Shown piece by piece: positions 11,392 to 23,262 of a stretch of DNA of 64,000 bases (positions are counted from its first letter, which is position 1; the number at the start of each line of letters is the position of its first letter). The stretch is from Aquilaria yunnanensis. Its lineage: Eukaryota; Streptophyta; Magnoliopsida; Malvales; Thymelaeaceae. Under the pieces are notes generated by a model that was not told the DNA's origin, did no database searches, and was given only the letters and a program-made list of their open reading frames with translations. Where the stretch lies: NCBI GenBank assembly GCA_039654915.1, contig CM077596.1, positions 372,001-436,000 of the forward strand, in the 5' to 3' direction. The translations under genes were made by a program, and so were the position numbers.

Positions 11392-12037
11392 AATTGCACT
11401 TGAGACAATATATGGTAGTTAATTTGAGTTTACTTACATGGCATACATTCTTTTGAAAAATATGACTGTATACTTCTGAGTTTATGTCATAATTAAACGG
11501 GGCCAAAATGTCTCCTTTATTTTTTCTATTTTAATTTAGCCACAAGCGTTACAGAAAATCACACTTCAAAACTAGTATAAAAATTAAAGTTACACAACAT
11601 TTCCACATAAATGAAAGAAAATGGCTGAAATTAAATCAACTAAAACCTGTTGAGAGTTCAAGCTTGTCATGAAATCAGCAAATAACCTAATATATAGTTT
11701 GTCCAAATTTGGATTGAAAATCAATATCAGAAGTTATGGACGAGTTCTATATCATTTAACGGTCAGTCGACAGGTTCAAGTTTCTTTTTGGTACATAATA
11801 GTCAATGACTATTAGATACATTCAACTTCTAATGATAAACCACAGTTTTTATGTTGTAGGTGGTAAAAATGCATATATACGGTTTATAATGCAAAAATAG
11901 CTTCAACATCTAATTTTTTATCAAGTTCAACTTAAAAGTTTAAATAAGTAAAGAGCACGGTATCATTAGCATGTTCAAACTTGGATTAGAGAAAAGATTA
12001 ACGAATAATATATGTGGGTTTTAAATTGTGCCAAACT

Positions 12038-12450
12038 CGAGTAATTATAATTAGTCCCATGGTATTTAAGTAAAATTATAATTTTTCCATCTTATTTCAA
12101 AAATATAAACTTTGTTACTATTTTTTCTTACACCATACAGCAGCAATTTTTTTGAAAATTTAATTTAATATCTATTGATTTTATCCTCTAATAGTTTTTT
12201 ATTTATTATTTTTTTTACAATTAATTGATATTTCAAGTTATCACTTTTTTCTCTCTATAAATGTAAAAATATATTTTTTAAATATCAATAACTGTGAAAG
12301 AGTATAATATATATAAATTACTAGAAGATGTCCACTATATAGTTTAAATCAAGATTTTAGAGACTACTGCCGAATAGTATAATAAAAATGAAGGGACAAT
12401 GTGTATGTTTATGAAACAGTAAAGGTAAAGTATAATTTCATCTAAACATC
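12038..12450. repeat. Probable fold-back MITE, degenerate
   Basis: The centre is palindromic: 'acaattaattgatattt...ttttttctctctataaatgta' is mirrored by 'aaatatcaataactgt' a little further on. The outer phrases 'attagtcccatggtattta' on the left and 'gaagggacaatgtgtatg' on the right are weakly inverted. Composition and centre resemble the other fold-back elements in this window. The ends are approximate and no target duplication was found. Confidence 0.4.
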
Positions 12451-13012
12451 ATTTAAACCAAAAGTAAAAATAATCAACAATCTAAATTTTTATAATATCA
12501 CCAAAGAATAAAGATATCATCAAATTCAGTGGAGGCAAAACACTATCAACGTCAAAACATAAATTCCATTTGCTTCAAATTACCTAATTCTTCACCTTTC
12601 AGGTAGTTTCAGGAAAGATATTGCTGTTCACAATTTGTAGTTTCTTCAAACTTACTAATATATGTCATTAAAAAATTGCATGAGAAAATCAAATGGTTAG
12701 GTGATTCGAAATAGAGGAAATAACGAACACTCATAAATCTTTTTATTTAAGAAAACTGAGCGCGATTTGACTCTTCAAGTAACGTATATTGATTTTGCTA
12801 CTATTAACATTGGAGAAAACCATTGTCCTTCTAGCACTTGTTAATGGTGATTATACCTATTAATAGTAATACTGGTTGCATTTAGGTTACCAAGCTAGTT
12901 ACATGCTGTTAAATTTAGAAAACTAATTGCAATTAATATCGACGAGTGCGCTTAAGGCTTACCTAATTATGATATCCGATGGAGACATGTGGGCCTCAGG
13001 AAATTACTTGTA
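12451..13012. other. Intergenic, nothing recognised
   Basis: AT-rich sequence with no coding frame, repeat pair or motif that could be supported. Confidence 0.4.
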
Positions 13013-13275
13013 GGTAGGATTGAAACGAAGATAATGTTAAGGATCTGAAGATGTGTATCTGTGGAAGACCCTCATATACTTATGTTACTAATAGCTTGAG
13101 AAGAGTATAAGGAATTTAGTAATACTTATGTTACTAATAGTTTGAAAAGAGTATAGGGAAGAGTATAGAATCTAAAATGAAGACAACATTAGGGATCTTG
13201 AAGTTGTGTGTGTAGGGAAGACCCTCTAATACTTATGTTACTAATAGTTTGAGAAGAGTCTAAAGAATTCAATAG
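13013..13275. repeat. Local direct repeats
   Basis: The phrase 'acttatgttactaatag' followed by 'tttgaaaagagt' or a close variant occurs three times (near 13,079, 13,124 and 13,232). A longer unit including 'gaagacaacattagggatc' and 'gggaagaccctct' occurs twice. The block looks like a partly duplicated 150-bp unit. No coding content. Confidence 0.7.
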
Positions 13276-13513
13276 GGAAAGAGAGCATATCAAGAGTAGG
13301 TGAAGAGAGCATATCAGGAGTTTTCACGAAGAGTTTATTATAGGATGAAAGACATGTTTGGCAGGACATGTTTGGTAGGGAGAGAAGTTCCCCCTTTCTC
13401 GGATCAGAATCCCATGGCTAGAGATCCCTTGCCTTCTTCATGCTTATCAATAATTTTGGCCGTTAATGTCAGATCAAGCCATAAGAAAACCTTCAATAAA
13501 TCTGATTATCAGA

Positions 13514-13707
13514 GATAGAGCCAAGATTTTAAGTTAGGGGAAACAAAACTTGATGTTAAAAATGTTAAAAGATTAGATGAGCCATAATAGAAATAATAAA
13601 TATATGCCTTTATATTTGCATAAACATGTGTACATAGTATACATAATTTGCAAAAATTTTGGAGGGTCGAGTACCCCCAAATCCCTCACTCCCTTCGCCT
13701 CTACTGC
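13514..13707. mobile_element. Possible hAT-like MITE
   Basis: Begins CAGAGATAGAGCCAAGATTTT-like and ends with the approximate inverse of CAGTAGAGGCGAAGGGAG; the interior includes 'ggagggtcgagtaccccc'. These are the hallmarks of a common plant MITE type whose ends read CAGGGGCGGAGCC. The terminal repeats are imperfect and no 8-bp duplication was found, so the call is tentative. Confidence 0.3.
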
Positions 13708-16639
13708 CCATGAGTCCCCGGTGGGCATTTTAAAACTGCGGACTTGAGCCAATATGATATCATCTTAAGAATAAAAACTTTGTTATAACTCTAAACTTTC
13801 TCTCTAGTTATGAATTCACTTTCTACTACCACCGTTGTAACTTTGCATATTTTAATATTATTAATTTGTTTTCCTCCTATATTATGCTGGCTTGAATTGT
13901 GATGTTCTGCCTGAAGTCGAAGATTCGCTCTGGTTTGGTGTGACATTCTACTTTTAAAGGGGTCTATGGTGGAAGTGCAGATGTTGAAATCATGTGTCAC
14001 ATAGTCACATATACAGCCCGTTTGGATATAATGAGGTTCAGGTGTAAGTGAGTATGAGCATATATAGCTCATAAAAATCCATTTATGGTCCATACAAGGG
14101 AGGGGAAGGAAGGGAAAGAGAAATGGAGGAAAGAGTTATTTCTCAACAATCTAGAGAGGTGAAAAGAACGTATAAAAGAGGGAAATAAAGGGATAATGTC
14201 TCTCTCTTCCCTTCACTTCTCTCAATCCAAATATGATTGAATTTATTTTTTCTCTGTCCTTAAAACTTCAGTATATTATATTGACTAAACCACATAAATT
14301 TAAGTGTGTACTTCTTCTAATTTTTCTTCCTTCCATGATCTCAGTTTTATTTTATAACACAAAATCATAAGCAACAGGACTACATTTAGGTTATATGAAG
14401 CTTGAAAAAAAAATGTTAATTCGTTTTGGGACTTTATAACCTTCTATTCAATCAGCAATGATCTCAATATCTTATACTTGAATCAAGAAAAAGTTGTGTG
14501 CACCGGGTCTGCTGGAAATAAAGTTGGTTGCAGAAGTTGGCAATATATCTAACTATTATCGGTTCAGATTCTCTCAATCTTGATCTCAAGAAGGGAACAC
14601 AATATTCAATTCGCAATAAGACATCAGTGTCAATCTACTTCTCGCGATTCACAATCTTAGATCGAACTGCGAAGTTTAATTCAATTTTGCTTCCTCAAGT
14701 TATTTTTTTTTTCTTTTTCTTGCAGTAATCTCACATTTTATAAGATAAACTCTGGCTAAAACATATAGAAGCCCTATCAATTTAGTAATACTATATGTCT
14801 ATATATGTCTTGACTTCAAAATGTCTTGTTTTTTAGTGCTATGGTATAAGTTTTCTACAAAAGTGAACTCTACACGTTGATCATGCATACAATTTTGCTT
14901 TCGTTGATGTTTACACTTTCTCTTCTGTATACCTTGTATTACTCGAAAATTGTTCTTTTCACTAAACTATAGCACTTTCCATTGTCTTATAATTATCTTA
15001 TCTAGCTAGCCATTATTCTCTTTTAAAAAAAAATTAGTTTTTCTCTTTTTTATTAAAAAAAAAAGAAAGCAAAAATTACTACTATCATTATATATTACTA
15101 ATTATTTTTATCTTCTATGAAAATTCACCCAAAAAAATAAATATTCTTAAACAAGATAAAAAGTCAAAGGCAATAACTCTCACGAAACGAGGTGCCAAAT
15201 AAACAAGATGGGTCTTTCCCAACATCATTACGGCTAGGTTTACATCCATATAAAGATGTTATTTTAGTTTCTTATTCTCCAGGGGAAAAAAAAAAAAGAG
15301 AGATGGTGATTTAGATGTACCTTGTTACAAATACATATTCCTCGCAATTTCTTTTTTAATTGAAGAAAAAATGGGATCAGATGCATGTGTATAGACACAT
15401 CTCATGTCGCTTTTTTTCGGTTGCCCGAAATAATGTAACATCAAATTTGTAGCTTGAATATTATTAGGGCTCCCCTCTCCATCGGTCATTAGTGAGTCAC
15501 ATGTAACCCCCTCACTAATGGGAAACCCTTTGGCATCCCTTTCCGAATTAAAATCGTCCATTCGTGTACGGATAGGGAACAAGTTTTGAAACTCAAGTAC
15601 GTTTTATTACGTGGACAAATTTGTAATTTGTCCCTTTAACTAATCAAATTTTCATAGTTTTAGGACTGAATTGATTTGTGCCAAAGTGCTAGGATAAAAA
15701 TATCCAAGTCAATAAAATTTAAAGGACCAAAATGAATTTGAGCCTTTCTTTGTACTCAAAAGCATCTTTACAATATGAAGGGAGAATATCTATGATAATG
15801 TAGAAATGGTAGAGGTCACCTACATACTTCTTGAAACTTGGAAGATGTTGAGCTACATTTACCAATTTCTTACCCTAAGTGTTAGCGTGTGATCCGATCG
15901 GAGATGTGTTCCTTGGCATGCAGCAGATGAACTAGGTGGCTAGGATGAATAAACAAGGGGCCAAAATGAATTCTTTTTTCAACTAGCATCATGTATTGGA
16001 ATTTTTTTGTGCAAATAGAGAGGGAAAATGTATTTTATTCTAAACTTTAAGAGCTAAGCTAACAATTCTACAATTTGTATCCTTAGTTTTAGCGAAGTAT
16101 GGATCATGATAGATGTGCACAATCCATTAGATAGCGCTCCATAAGCCGATAACGTCATGGAGAATAATTTGATTGTGCCTGTAACAGTCACAAACTGTTA
16201 CTGTAGCACAGTCTTAATTTTTAATTCGCTAACATTTATAAGCCAAGCAAATCAAGTTACTTGTACATCACTAGCTAAGTTCTCAAGTGTACTTCAGTTT
16301 CATGAGACAAAATAATAGTTCCGTTGTAAATAAATGAAAAATAAACGAAGATATCCCATACATCAAAAGTGGCTATGTCGTCGCATAAAAAGTTACGAGT
16401 GACCTGATTGGACGAGTGAGAAATCTTGGCCAAAATGTGGACGTCAGCAAAAAACGTCCTGCCCCAAACTCGTTCTATTTTACCCGTCAAATCGCTCCAT
16501 CTGTTCCTGCTGCTGCTGTTGCTAGTGGTGTAAAAAGGTTATGCTTTCTTGCATAGCCCGAACTTGTTGAAACCTGTTGGGATCAAGCTTACTTCAAGGT
16601 AGAAATCAGACTCAATATTTTTTCTAGCTGAGTTCCAAG
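13708..16639. other. Intergenic, no gene; one possible small MITE
   Basis: No recognisable coding region. At about 15,610-15,745 a roughly 135-bp unit has imperfect inverted ends ('aatttgtccctttaac' on the left, 'aaaggaccaaaatgaatt' on the right), which suits a short MITE. Near 15,325-15,582 the minus strand has an 85-codon open frame without a motif I recognise. A short CTG run lies near 16,510. Confidence 0.45.
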
Positions 16640-16648
16640 TTTAGGGAG

Positions 16649-17561
16649 TGGTAAAATGGGCAATTTTACTATTAAGATATAAGATATAAAGTAATTTTAT
16701 CATTAAAATATTTTTTTGAGAAAATTTGTCACAAATATTTTTAAAATAAACATATTTTTTACTGTCATTAGTAACATATTAAGACATGTTGATAGAGTAA
16801 GGACGTGATAGTATTTTGTCGATGAGAAGGCATAGGTAGAAATGGTAAAAAGGAAAAAATATTATATAGTTATTCAAGTTATATTTCTTTTCTATTTTTA
16901 TCCTCAATCTTTCATATCCAACACTGAAGTTACCATTTCAAACTTGTCTTCATCAACTCATTGGAAATTGAAGAATAGAGAAGTATACCGAACGAATTCT
17001 TCTACCATAATTTCCCTCTAACTCTCTCACAAAACCACCGCAGCCTCAGCCTCAATTATAGCAATCCAAATTCATGGATTTGCTCAACTCTAGCAACAGT
17101 AATTACTAGGCAATTATTGCTTGTCAGCATTAATTGACGGGCAATTTGCTTGTCGTGTCTCGTGCATGATCTGCTGTCATTAGACAACCCCTTACTGTGT
17201 ATGCCCCTTTTGGATGTTGCTACGACCACTGGTGTCAAAACTTGATAGTAAATATGGTTGTTTCAAAAACATTGATAAGAAATATGCCCATTTTAAAAAC
17301 ATTGATAGCAAAATATGCCACATATTTGTTGACACGACCAACAAAATATCAAACTCACCCTCACCCTGATGGAATTTTCTTTGTAATAATGGAATATTTT
17401 TACCGTTAACTATCATAGTGGTAAATATCCATCTATTCCAAAAAATTAATGGCAAATATTGCTATTTCAAAAATTTCAGTGACAAATTTCTCCAAAAAAA
17501 TACTTTAGTGGCAAAATGACTCTCCGTCCTGTACTTTAATGGCAAAATTGTCCCTTTTGCC
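16649..17561. mobile_element. Non-autonomous Mutator-like element A
   Basis: A 913-bp unit with long, diverged terminal inverted repeats. The left end reads TGGTAAAATGGGCAATTTTAC and continues with 'atcattaaaatatttttttg' and 'aaatttgtcac'. The right end, reverse-complemented, reads GGCAAAAGGGACAATTTTGCC and continues with 'ccactaaagtatttttttgg' and 'aaatttgtcac'. The repeats extend more than 100 bp. It is flanked by TTTAGGGAG on the left (16,640-16,648) and TTTAAGGAG on the right (17,562-17,570), an 8/9 match. A 9-bp duplication is the Mutator-superfamily size. No transposase frame. It lies only 157 bp from element B. Confidence 0.65.
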
Positions 17562-17718
17562 TTTAAGGAGCTTGAGCTCAATTGAGTTCAAGCCTTACAA
17601 AGTCTTTAGCTATTATGATGAAAAGGGTTAAATTACACTGCTCCCCCTAGACTTAAGTCTTGATATCATATTAGCCCTAGGGTTTAAAACCTTTCAGTTA
17701 GCTTCTAATGAAAAGAGT

Positions 17719-18891
17719 AGGATAAATTATACTTGTGGCCCCAAACCTTTTATTATTATTTTATTTTGAACCATAATCTCATAATCACGCATGGGACGTC
17801 CTCAATCTAAATTTTTTATTCCATTTTAAACTTTTAATGGACAAAAAGTGTTAAAATTAATGAAATTTGCCACATGACATACCAGCGTGGCCGATTTTCC
17901 ATGGTGGCACTAATGTGACACACCAGCGTGCGCGATTTGTCATGGTGGCACAATACACACACACACACACACACGCCACCGCCTCTAGGCTAGGCCTTCT
18001 TCCCTCATTTGGCCCTCCATTGATTTTCCATCTCTGAGGAGATCTGGTTTCCATCTACTAGGGTCATAAGGTCGTTCCACTTCTGACTCCGAGTTCGTCC
18101 CCCCCCCTCCCACACCACTCGTCACCTAACCAATAACCAAAGCCAGAAGCCAGTAATTTTGAGCACAATCGATGATTAGATGCATGTCTGGATTTGAATT
18201 GATAATTATGGGCCAAATCATAAACATTCGAATGGGGTGCAAATCGTGTGCAAATGACACGATGAGGCCTAGACAAGGAGGAGGAAGAAGCCGAAGGGTG
18301 GAAAAGGGGGTAGAGAAGAGGAAGAAATCGGGCAGTCAGATAACTCTCTTCAAATCGAAGGCTTCGCCAAATAAGGGCAAGGAGGAAGGGAAGGAAAAAC
18401 AAATTGGGACGAGGCCGCGAAGGGGGGGGGGGGGAGGAGTAGCAAAGGCCTCTCTTCAAATCTTCCAATTGGACTGGGCTTAGATGAGGGAAGGAGATGA
18501 GGAAGGGAGGAGAAGCGGCAAATGAGGCCGAGGTTGAAAGCGGTAGATGAGGCTAAGCCGGGAGGTGATGAGGGAGGAAGGAGGAAGGAGAGATGTTAGC
18601 TAACACCTTGTAGACCCTAAATTTCTTTATTTTTTGTAACATAGGCCATAATTTTCTAATGTGGCCAATTGTAGGCATCTATAGCTCGTGATTCATTGTG
18701 CTACATGGCCAATTGCCCCTAAGAAGGCATGCCATGTGGCCAATTTCGTCAATTTTAACACTTTTCATTTGTCAAAAGTCTAAAATGGAATAAAAAATTA
18801 AACTTAAGGATGTCTCATGTGAAGTTTTAAGATTAGGGTCTAAAATAGGACAATAATAAAAATGTTAGGGGCAACAAGTGCAATTTACCCA
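17719..18891. mobile_element. Non-autonomous Mutator-like element B
   Basis: A unit of about 1.17 kb with terminal inverted repeats of about 160 bp. Left: GGATAAATTATACTTGTGGC, then 'ttattccattttaaactttt', then 'aaagtgttaaaatt' and 'tgccacatgacat'. Right, reverse-complemented: GGGTAAATTGCACTTGTTGC, then 'ttattccattttagactttt', then 'aaagtgttaaaatt' and 'ggccacatggcat'. Direct repeats AAAAGAGT flank it (17,711-17,718 and 18,892-18,899; 8/9 when read as 9 bp). The interior holds a (CA)n tract (17,945-17,974), a C tract near 18,100 and a G tract near 18,423-18,434, with no transposase-like frame. Long TIRs with an 8-9 bp duplication point to Mutator-like; hAT is the alternative. Confidence 0.7.
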
Positions 18892-18899
18892 AAAAGAGT

Positions 18900-19671
18900 G
18901 TGTCATTTTATATAGGACTACTACAATTTACTTCTTTGAGTTACAAAATAGTTACATCCAACCCCTATGGTTTCAAAGTGACAATTTGTCCTTTATTCTA
19001 TCAAGTTGAATGAGCTCTCGAGTTGAGCTCGAGTTTATGTCATAGAGAACTCAAGCCAAGTCCAAAAGTGTAAAGCTTGAGCATATATGACTCAAGCTCA
19101 AGCTTGTCCTATTTACACCCCTAAGTGTTGCTCCTTAATTAGCTTAGTAGTATTAAAATAACCAGGGTAGATTTGGTGGGGATTTTTAATGAAAAGTGGT
19201 TATAAATAAACTATAACTGAAATAAAATTATAAGAGAATCTACTTGATTTTAAACTATCAAGTAATTGTTTCACATACCTTTTAATGGAAAACAGAAAAG
19301 TAAACAATATAAAAATGTATCTGGACAACTGTCAAGTTATTGTCAACATAATCAATATACATTCCCAGGTGGATGTAATTTGCTGGTGATCATATTCCGA
19401 CATGAAAATCGTCCAGGGAAATTAAATTCTGACCGTCGGGAAGCGAAAAGGAAAAGGCGACGACATTAAGCTACAGCTGTTGGGTGGAGGGGTGGCTACG
19501 CGATTAACGGAGGCCCAAAGTGAGAAACTTTGGCTGGAATTTTGGGCAACAGATGGAAGAAAGGAGACCATCTGAAATTTCCCTTAATCTACGCGATTTC
19601 TTTCTCTCTCTCGCTCTCAATGTGGAGTTGGGCCTAATTGACTATTATTGTTGTTTACCACATTCGACTAA
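18900..19671. other. Intergenic, nothing recognised
   Basis: Mixed AT-rich sequence. No frame, motif or repeat pair could be supported. Confidence 0.4.
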
Positions 19672-20390
19672 GGTATTAAATACTATTACAGCTAGATATA
19701 TTATATCCCATATTTTTATGGTATATTATATAGTAAACTGTGCTACATACTGTTATCATTTTTATAAAAAAATTAAATATTAAAATATTATTTTAAGATA
19801 AAATAAATTAAATATTTTTTTCACATTTTTATATGTATTCTAATTTTTATCATAATAATTTTTTAAATATAAATAAAATATATATAATAGAAGATGTATT
19901 TTTATACAAAAAAATATTTAAAAATTTGTTATATATAAAGCAAAATAAGTATTACTTAGCAAAAAACTAATTTATTAATAGAATAGAAAACAAAAAATAC
20001 TTTAATAATAACTATATATTTTTTAATACCAAGAAAAAAGAAAGAAAAAGTAAAAGAAAAAGTAACCAACAAATAAAAGTAAATATTTATATTAAAATAT
20101 GTGAATTAATTGTATTTTATTATTTTATATATTTATGTATGATATTTTGATGTAAAATGAAAAAAATATATATCACATATGTCTGCAAAAATTAGAATGT
20201 CATAGTACGTATCTCACGGTATACCGCAATTTTTTTGAAAAAATGTACATAAACATTTACTGGTATGTGAAATATCATAATATATCAATATATTTTGTGT
20301 AAAAAAATGATAAAATGTGAAAATATTCGTATTACGTACCTTTAGCCATAGTAAGTAATCTACTGTGCGGTATACTATGATATTTAATTT
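19672..20390. mobile_element. Degenerate sister of the GTATACCG-rich TIR element (copy 2)
   Basis: The left end 'aggtattaaatactat' and right end 'gcggtatactatgatattta' are imperfect inverses of each other and resemble the termini of the unit at 2871-3521. As in that unit, the ends carry many 'ggtatac' and 'gatatac' words around a very AT-rich middle. It is more degraded than copy 1 and encodes nothing. Confidence 0.4.
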
Positions 20391-21693
20391 CATACTTGTC
20401 ACAGAACGTGTTGATACAAAAAATCCTACATTTTCTATAAGGTACATAAATTTACAAAAGTTGAGTGATAAAAGACCAAACATCTATAAAATGAAGTGGG
20501 CAAGAGTTCATCATCCTTTGAGTAGATGTTTGGATAGCTTCTCTCTAATGGAGCTGAAGCAGCTCAATATAAATGTATGAGAACCCAATATATCAACTGG
20601 GTATATGATATATTATACCAAGAAAAGAAAAGTTATGTGAGAAAAGATAAGTAGAGATAAATAATAATATTCTGTAAAATAAATTTTTATTTATTTTCAC
20701 GAAAAAAGGCTTGTACCCCTGCTGCCTCTGGTAGTCATGCGTATAAAGTGGCAAACCGAAGGAGACATTTGTCTGTGTCGCCCAACTTGGGCCACTTGTT
20801 TTAACGTCCACACATTTGGCCTTGCGTTGTGTTTCGTTAACGGGGGCGCCTTCTTTCCAATTCCCTCTCCTGTCCCGTCTCGCTTTCGTCCTGACTAGGC
20901 CGGTTCTTAGGTCACACAAAGCATCTAGATGGTAGACGTGGGGACAGGGAGGTATAGAAGGAAATCTTTACTTCTTTATAATTCAAGCAAGAATACAGCC
21001 AAAAATTATTTTAGTGAGAGTAATCAAAACTAATTTTAAATTTTTTTTATGAGTGAGATTATCATGTAGAATTTTAAAAGTTATAATGAATCTTTTTCAA
21101 AAGATTATATACCAATTGCATACATATTTTCAAAATTAAGCAGTAGAAATTGTCACGATTCAATCCAACATAGCGCTATCTCAAAATTTAAGTAATTAAA
21201 AATGTTATAAAAATAAGAACATGAGCAACAGTTAAAGGTAATTATTATACTATGTACATATGTCTAATTAGACATATTAAATCACTTTTAACTCTCCACA
21301 TATAATCCACTTCTATAAAAAAAATTGATAAAATTACCCATCACTAAAACTCTCTCTCTTCCTTCAGAAATCTTACCTCAATCCTGCCACTGTTGCCGCA
21401 GCCCCCAAATCTTCCATCATTACATGTCTGAGTAATATGCAAATAAATTATTATCTTAAAAAATGGAAGTGTCTAAATCAATAAGTAAAAGTGTTTGAAT
21501 GACTATATAAAAATATCTAACGAAAAATATAAAAATGACAATAACAATAAGCAACAAATTTGTTATTTTCAAAATTAAAGGTGTCTAAAAGAATAAGTTA
21601 AAGAGTTTAAATGGATATACGAAAATGTTTGAACAAATGAATAAAAATATGTAACAAATGGATAAATGTTTGAACAAAAATGTCTTAGCCCCT
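20391..21693. other. Intergenic, no gene seen
   Basis: AT-rich with a more balanced patch at about 20,720-20,930 (cgtcctgactaggccggttc) for which no domain is recognisable. From about 21,240 to 21,690 the sequence leads into the IDD pseudogene; 'aactctctctcttccttcag' near 21,350 looks UTR- or TIR-like. Confidence 0.4.
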
Positions 21694-22041
21694 GTAATCT
21701 AACTGGATAACATAGGCCTTGGAGCACCTATCGCAAACCCACTACTTGTGGTTGTTGTGTTTCCGGTGGAAGTGCTTCTTAATTTCGAAGAGATCGCTGA
21801 GTGTGTGGCAGGGATTGCGGTGGAGGCACGACGGCTCTGGGCACAAAAAGACCTACTTCTTCACCTTCTGGTTCTCCCCCTTGAGCAATTTTCAAGGGGA
21901 CCTTATGGTGGCGGTGGTGCATTTATAGGTTTTGGTCCCTCTGGAACCTTTGGTTGCAAATTTCACACACATATTGGTCGAATTCCAGAAGGGCATTAAG
22001 CAAGAGTGACACCACTTCTGCATCCGGATCTAACTGAAAAA
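21694..22041 (-). pseudogene. Broken exon of an IDD14/15/16 (SGR5)-like C2H2 zinc-finger gene
   Basis: On the minus strand, reading across frameshifts, the segment gives LDPDAEVVSL, YVCEICNQRFQRDQNL, MHHRHHKVPLK, VFLCPEPSCLHRNPCH, LFEIKKHFHRKHNNHK and WVCDRCSKAYVIQLDY. These are successive blocks of the INDETERMINATE domain. The KKHF.RKHSNHKQWVCERCSKGYAVQSDY version is diagnostic of the IDD14-16 branch (gravitropism and starch or auxin regulators). Zinc-ligand pairs of the first fingers are visible (CEIC, CPEPSC, CDRC). Damage: a stop replaces the codon after QRDQNL, another falls in NHK*W, and at least one frameshift separates the blocks. Just upstream is an intact-looking acceptor (TTTTTTTCAG), so this is a DNA-level copy, not a retrocopy. 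It stops abruptly at DY, before the CDCG finger. Confidence 0.75.
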
Positions 22042-22397
22042 AACCCAACCATACCTTACGTGCTGTATGATCGCAGATCGAAGGTGCGTGATTCAATCGT
22101 AGGCACTCAATCTGGAACGAAGAACGGTAGCGATCGGTAGCGAGATCGTCAAAACGAAGAAGGAAAAAAGCAACGGTGATGAGAGGGAAAAAGATAAACA
22201 GTTTGAGAAGAAAAATTTTGACGGTAAAATTGTAAAATAACAATTATGTTGAATTATATATATATTCATAATATCTATAGTAAGTTAAAGATAGAACAGA
22301 AACCCTATGGGGGAGGGGCAATAAAAAATATAAGAAGTAAGTTATCTAGGCCGGGCCCACCATTCTCATTTCCCAACCTCCCACTAGAAATAGAATA
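22042..22397. other. Flank of the IDD pseudogene, nothing recognised
   Basis: On the minus strand this stretch leads into the IDD exon and includes 'cacgtaaggtatggttggg', a donor-like GTATGG 22 bp before the acceptor, which is too short for a normal plant intron. No coding frame could be assigned. It may be UTR-like or transposon-derived sequence captured together with the exon. Confidence 0.35.
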
Positions 22398-22660
22398 GGA
22401 GAAATTACATGGATGGTCATGAATATTTAATTATAATCATATTTTCGTCCCTAACCTATTTCTTGTTTTATCTTGTCTAAACTTATTAAAAATATTTTAT
22501 GTTAGTCCTAAATCTATTAAAAATATTTCATTTTAGTCCTTTATTAGACGAAATTTGTTAACTAAGAGTATTTGTATGATAAGAACTTTTTGAATCATAA
22601 ATTATGCTACATAATTTAGTAACTATTTTACAATAAATTTAACATGTACAATAACTAGCA
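22398..22660. repeat. Half of a fold-back MITE (same family as 47,844-48,378)
   Basis: Phrases 'attagacgaaatttgttaac', 'atttcattttagtccttta' and 'aatttagtaactattttac' align with the right arm (reverse complement) of the element at 47,844-48,378, which has 'attagacgaaatttattaac' and 'atttagtaaccg'. Only one arm is present. It merges into the tandem duplications that follow. Confidence 0.45.
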
Positions 22661-23262
22661 AGTGTAAACTTTTGTATCATAAGTTGCGTTGTCACCCACT
22701 AGTGACACAAAGAAACTATTTTCCTTCAAACCAAATAGAAGGACATAGGAGGAAAATATTTTCAAAGTTATAGAAATTAATTTCCACCGAAGTAAAGAAA
22801 AGTCACAATTCTCAAATTTGTCACTAATATTTTGGGATGGATTCAAATTTGTCACAATTTTTTTTTTGTCTGAGTTTACTGTTAATGTCTTAAAATAGTT
22901 CAAATGTGCAACTAGCAATTAAAAAAAATAGAAAATAATAAAAATAGCAAATAAATTTAACATGTACAATAACTAGCTAGTGTAAACTTTTTTATTATAA
23001 GCTACACTGTTACCCACTAGTGACACAAAGAAACTATTTTCCTTCAAACCGAATAGAAGGACATAGGAGGAAAATATTTCCAAAGTCAAAGAAATTAATT
23101 TCCACAAAGAAAAGTCACAATTCCAAAATTTGTCACTAATATTTTGGGCTAGATTCAAATTGGTCACGAATTTTATTTTTTTGTCTGAGTTTACTGCTAA
23201 TGTCTTAAAATAGTTCAAATGTGCAACTAGCAATTAAAAAAATACAAAATAATAAAAATGGA
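22633..23262. repeat. Two tandem copies of a 317-bp unit
   Basis: Copy 1 (22,633-22,949) and copy 2 (22,950-23,262) both run from 'aataaatttaacatgtacaa' to 'caactagcaattaaaaaaa' with a few substitutions and small indels. Each contains 'cactagtgacacaaagaaac' and 'tttgtcactaatattttggg'. Open frames of 86-87 codons on the minus strand exist in both copies simply because the DNA is duplicated. The phrase 'gtcactaatattttggg...aaatttgtcac' resembles the ends of the Mutator-like elements in this window. Confidence 0.8.

Larger units (their letters stand above)
10051..12037. other. Upstream region of the MATE gene, no other gene
   Basis: No coding region supported. Contains pyrimidine-rich stretches near 10,750-10,820 and 11,130-11,190 and two microsatellites listed separately. 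The proximal kilobase is the expected promoter region of the MATE gene. Confidence 0.5.

Noticed and set aside
15325..15582. 85-codon minus-strand open frame
   Set aside because: No recognised motif, no splice or promoter context; open frames of this length occur by chance in this window.
22655..23233. Two similar open frames (87 and 86 codons) that look like paralogous small genes
   Set aside because: They are shadows of a duplicated non-coding repeat; substitutions and indels show no codon pattern and no domain is present.
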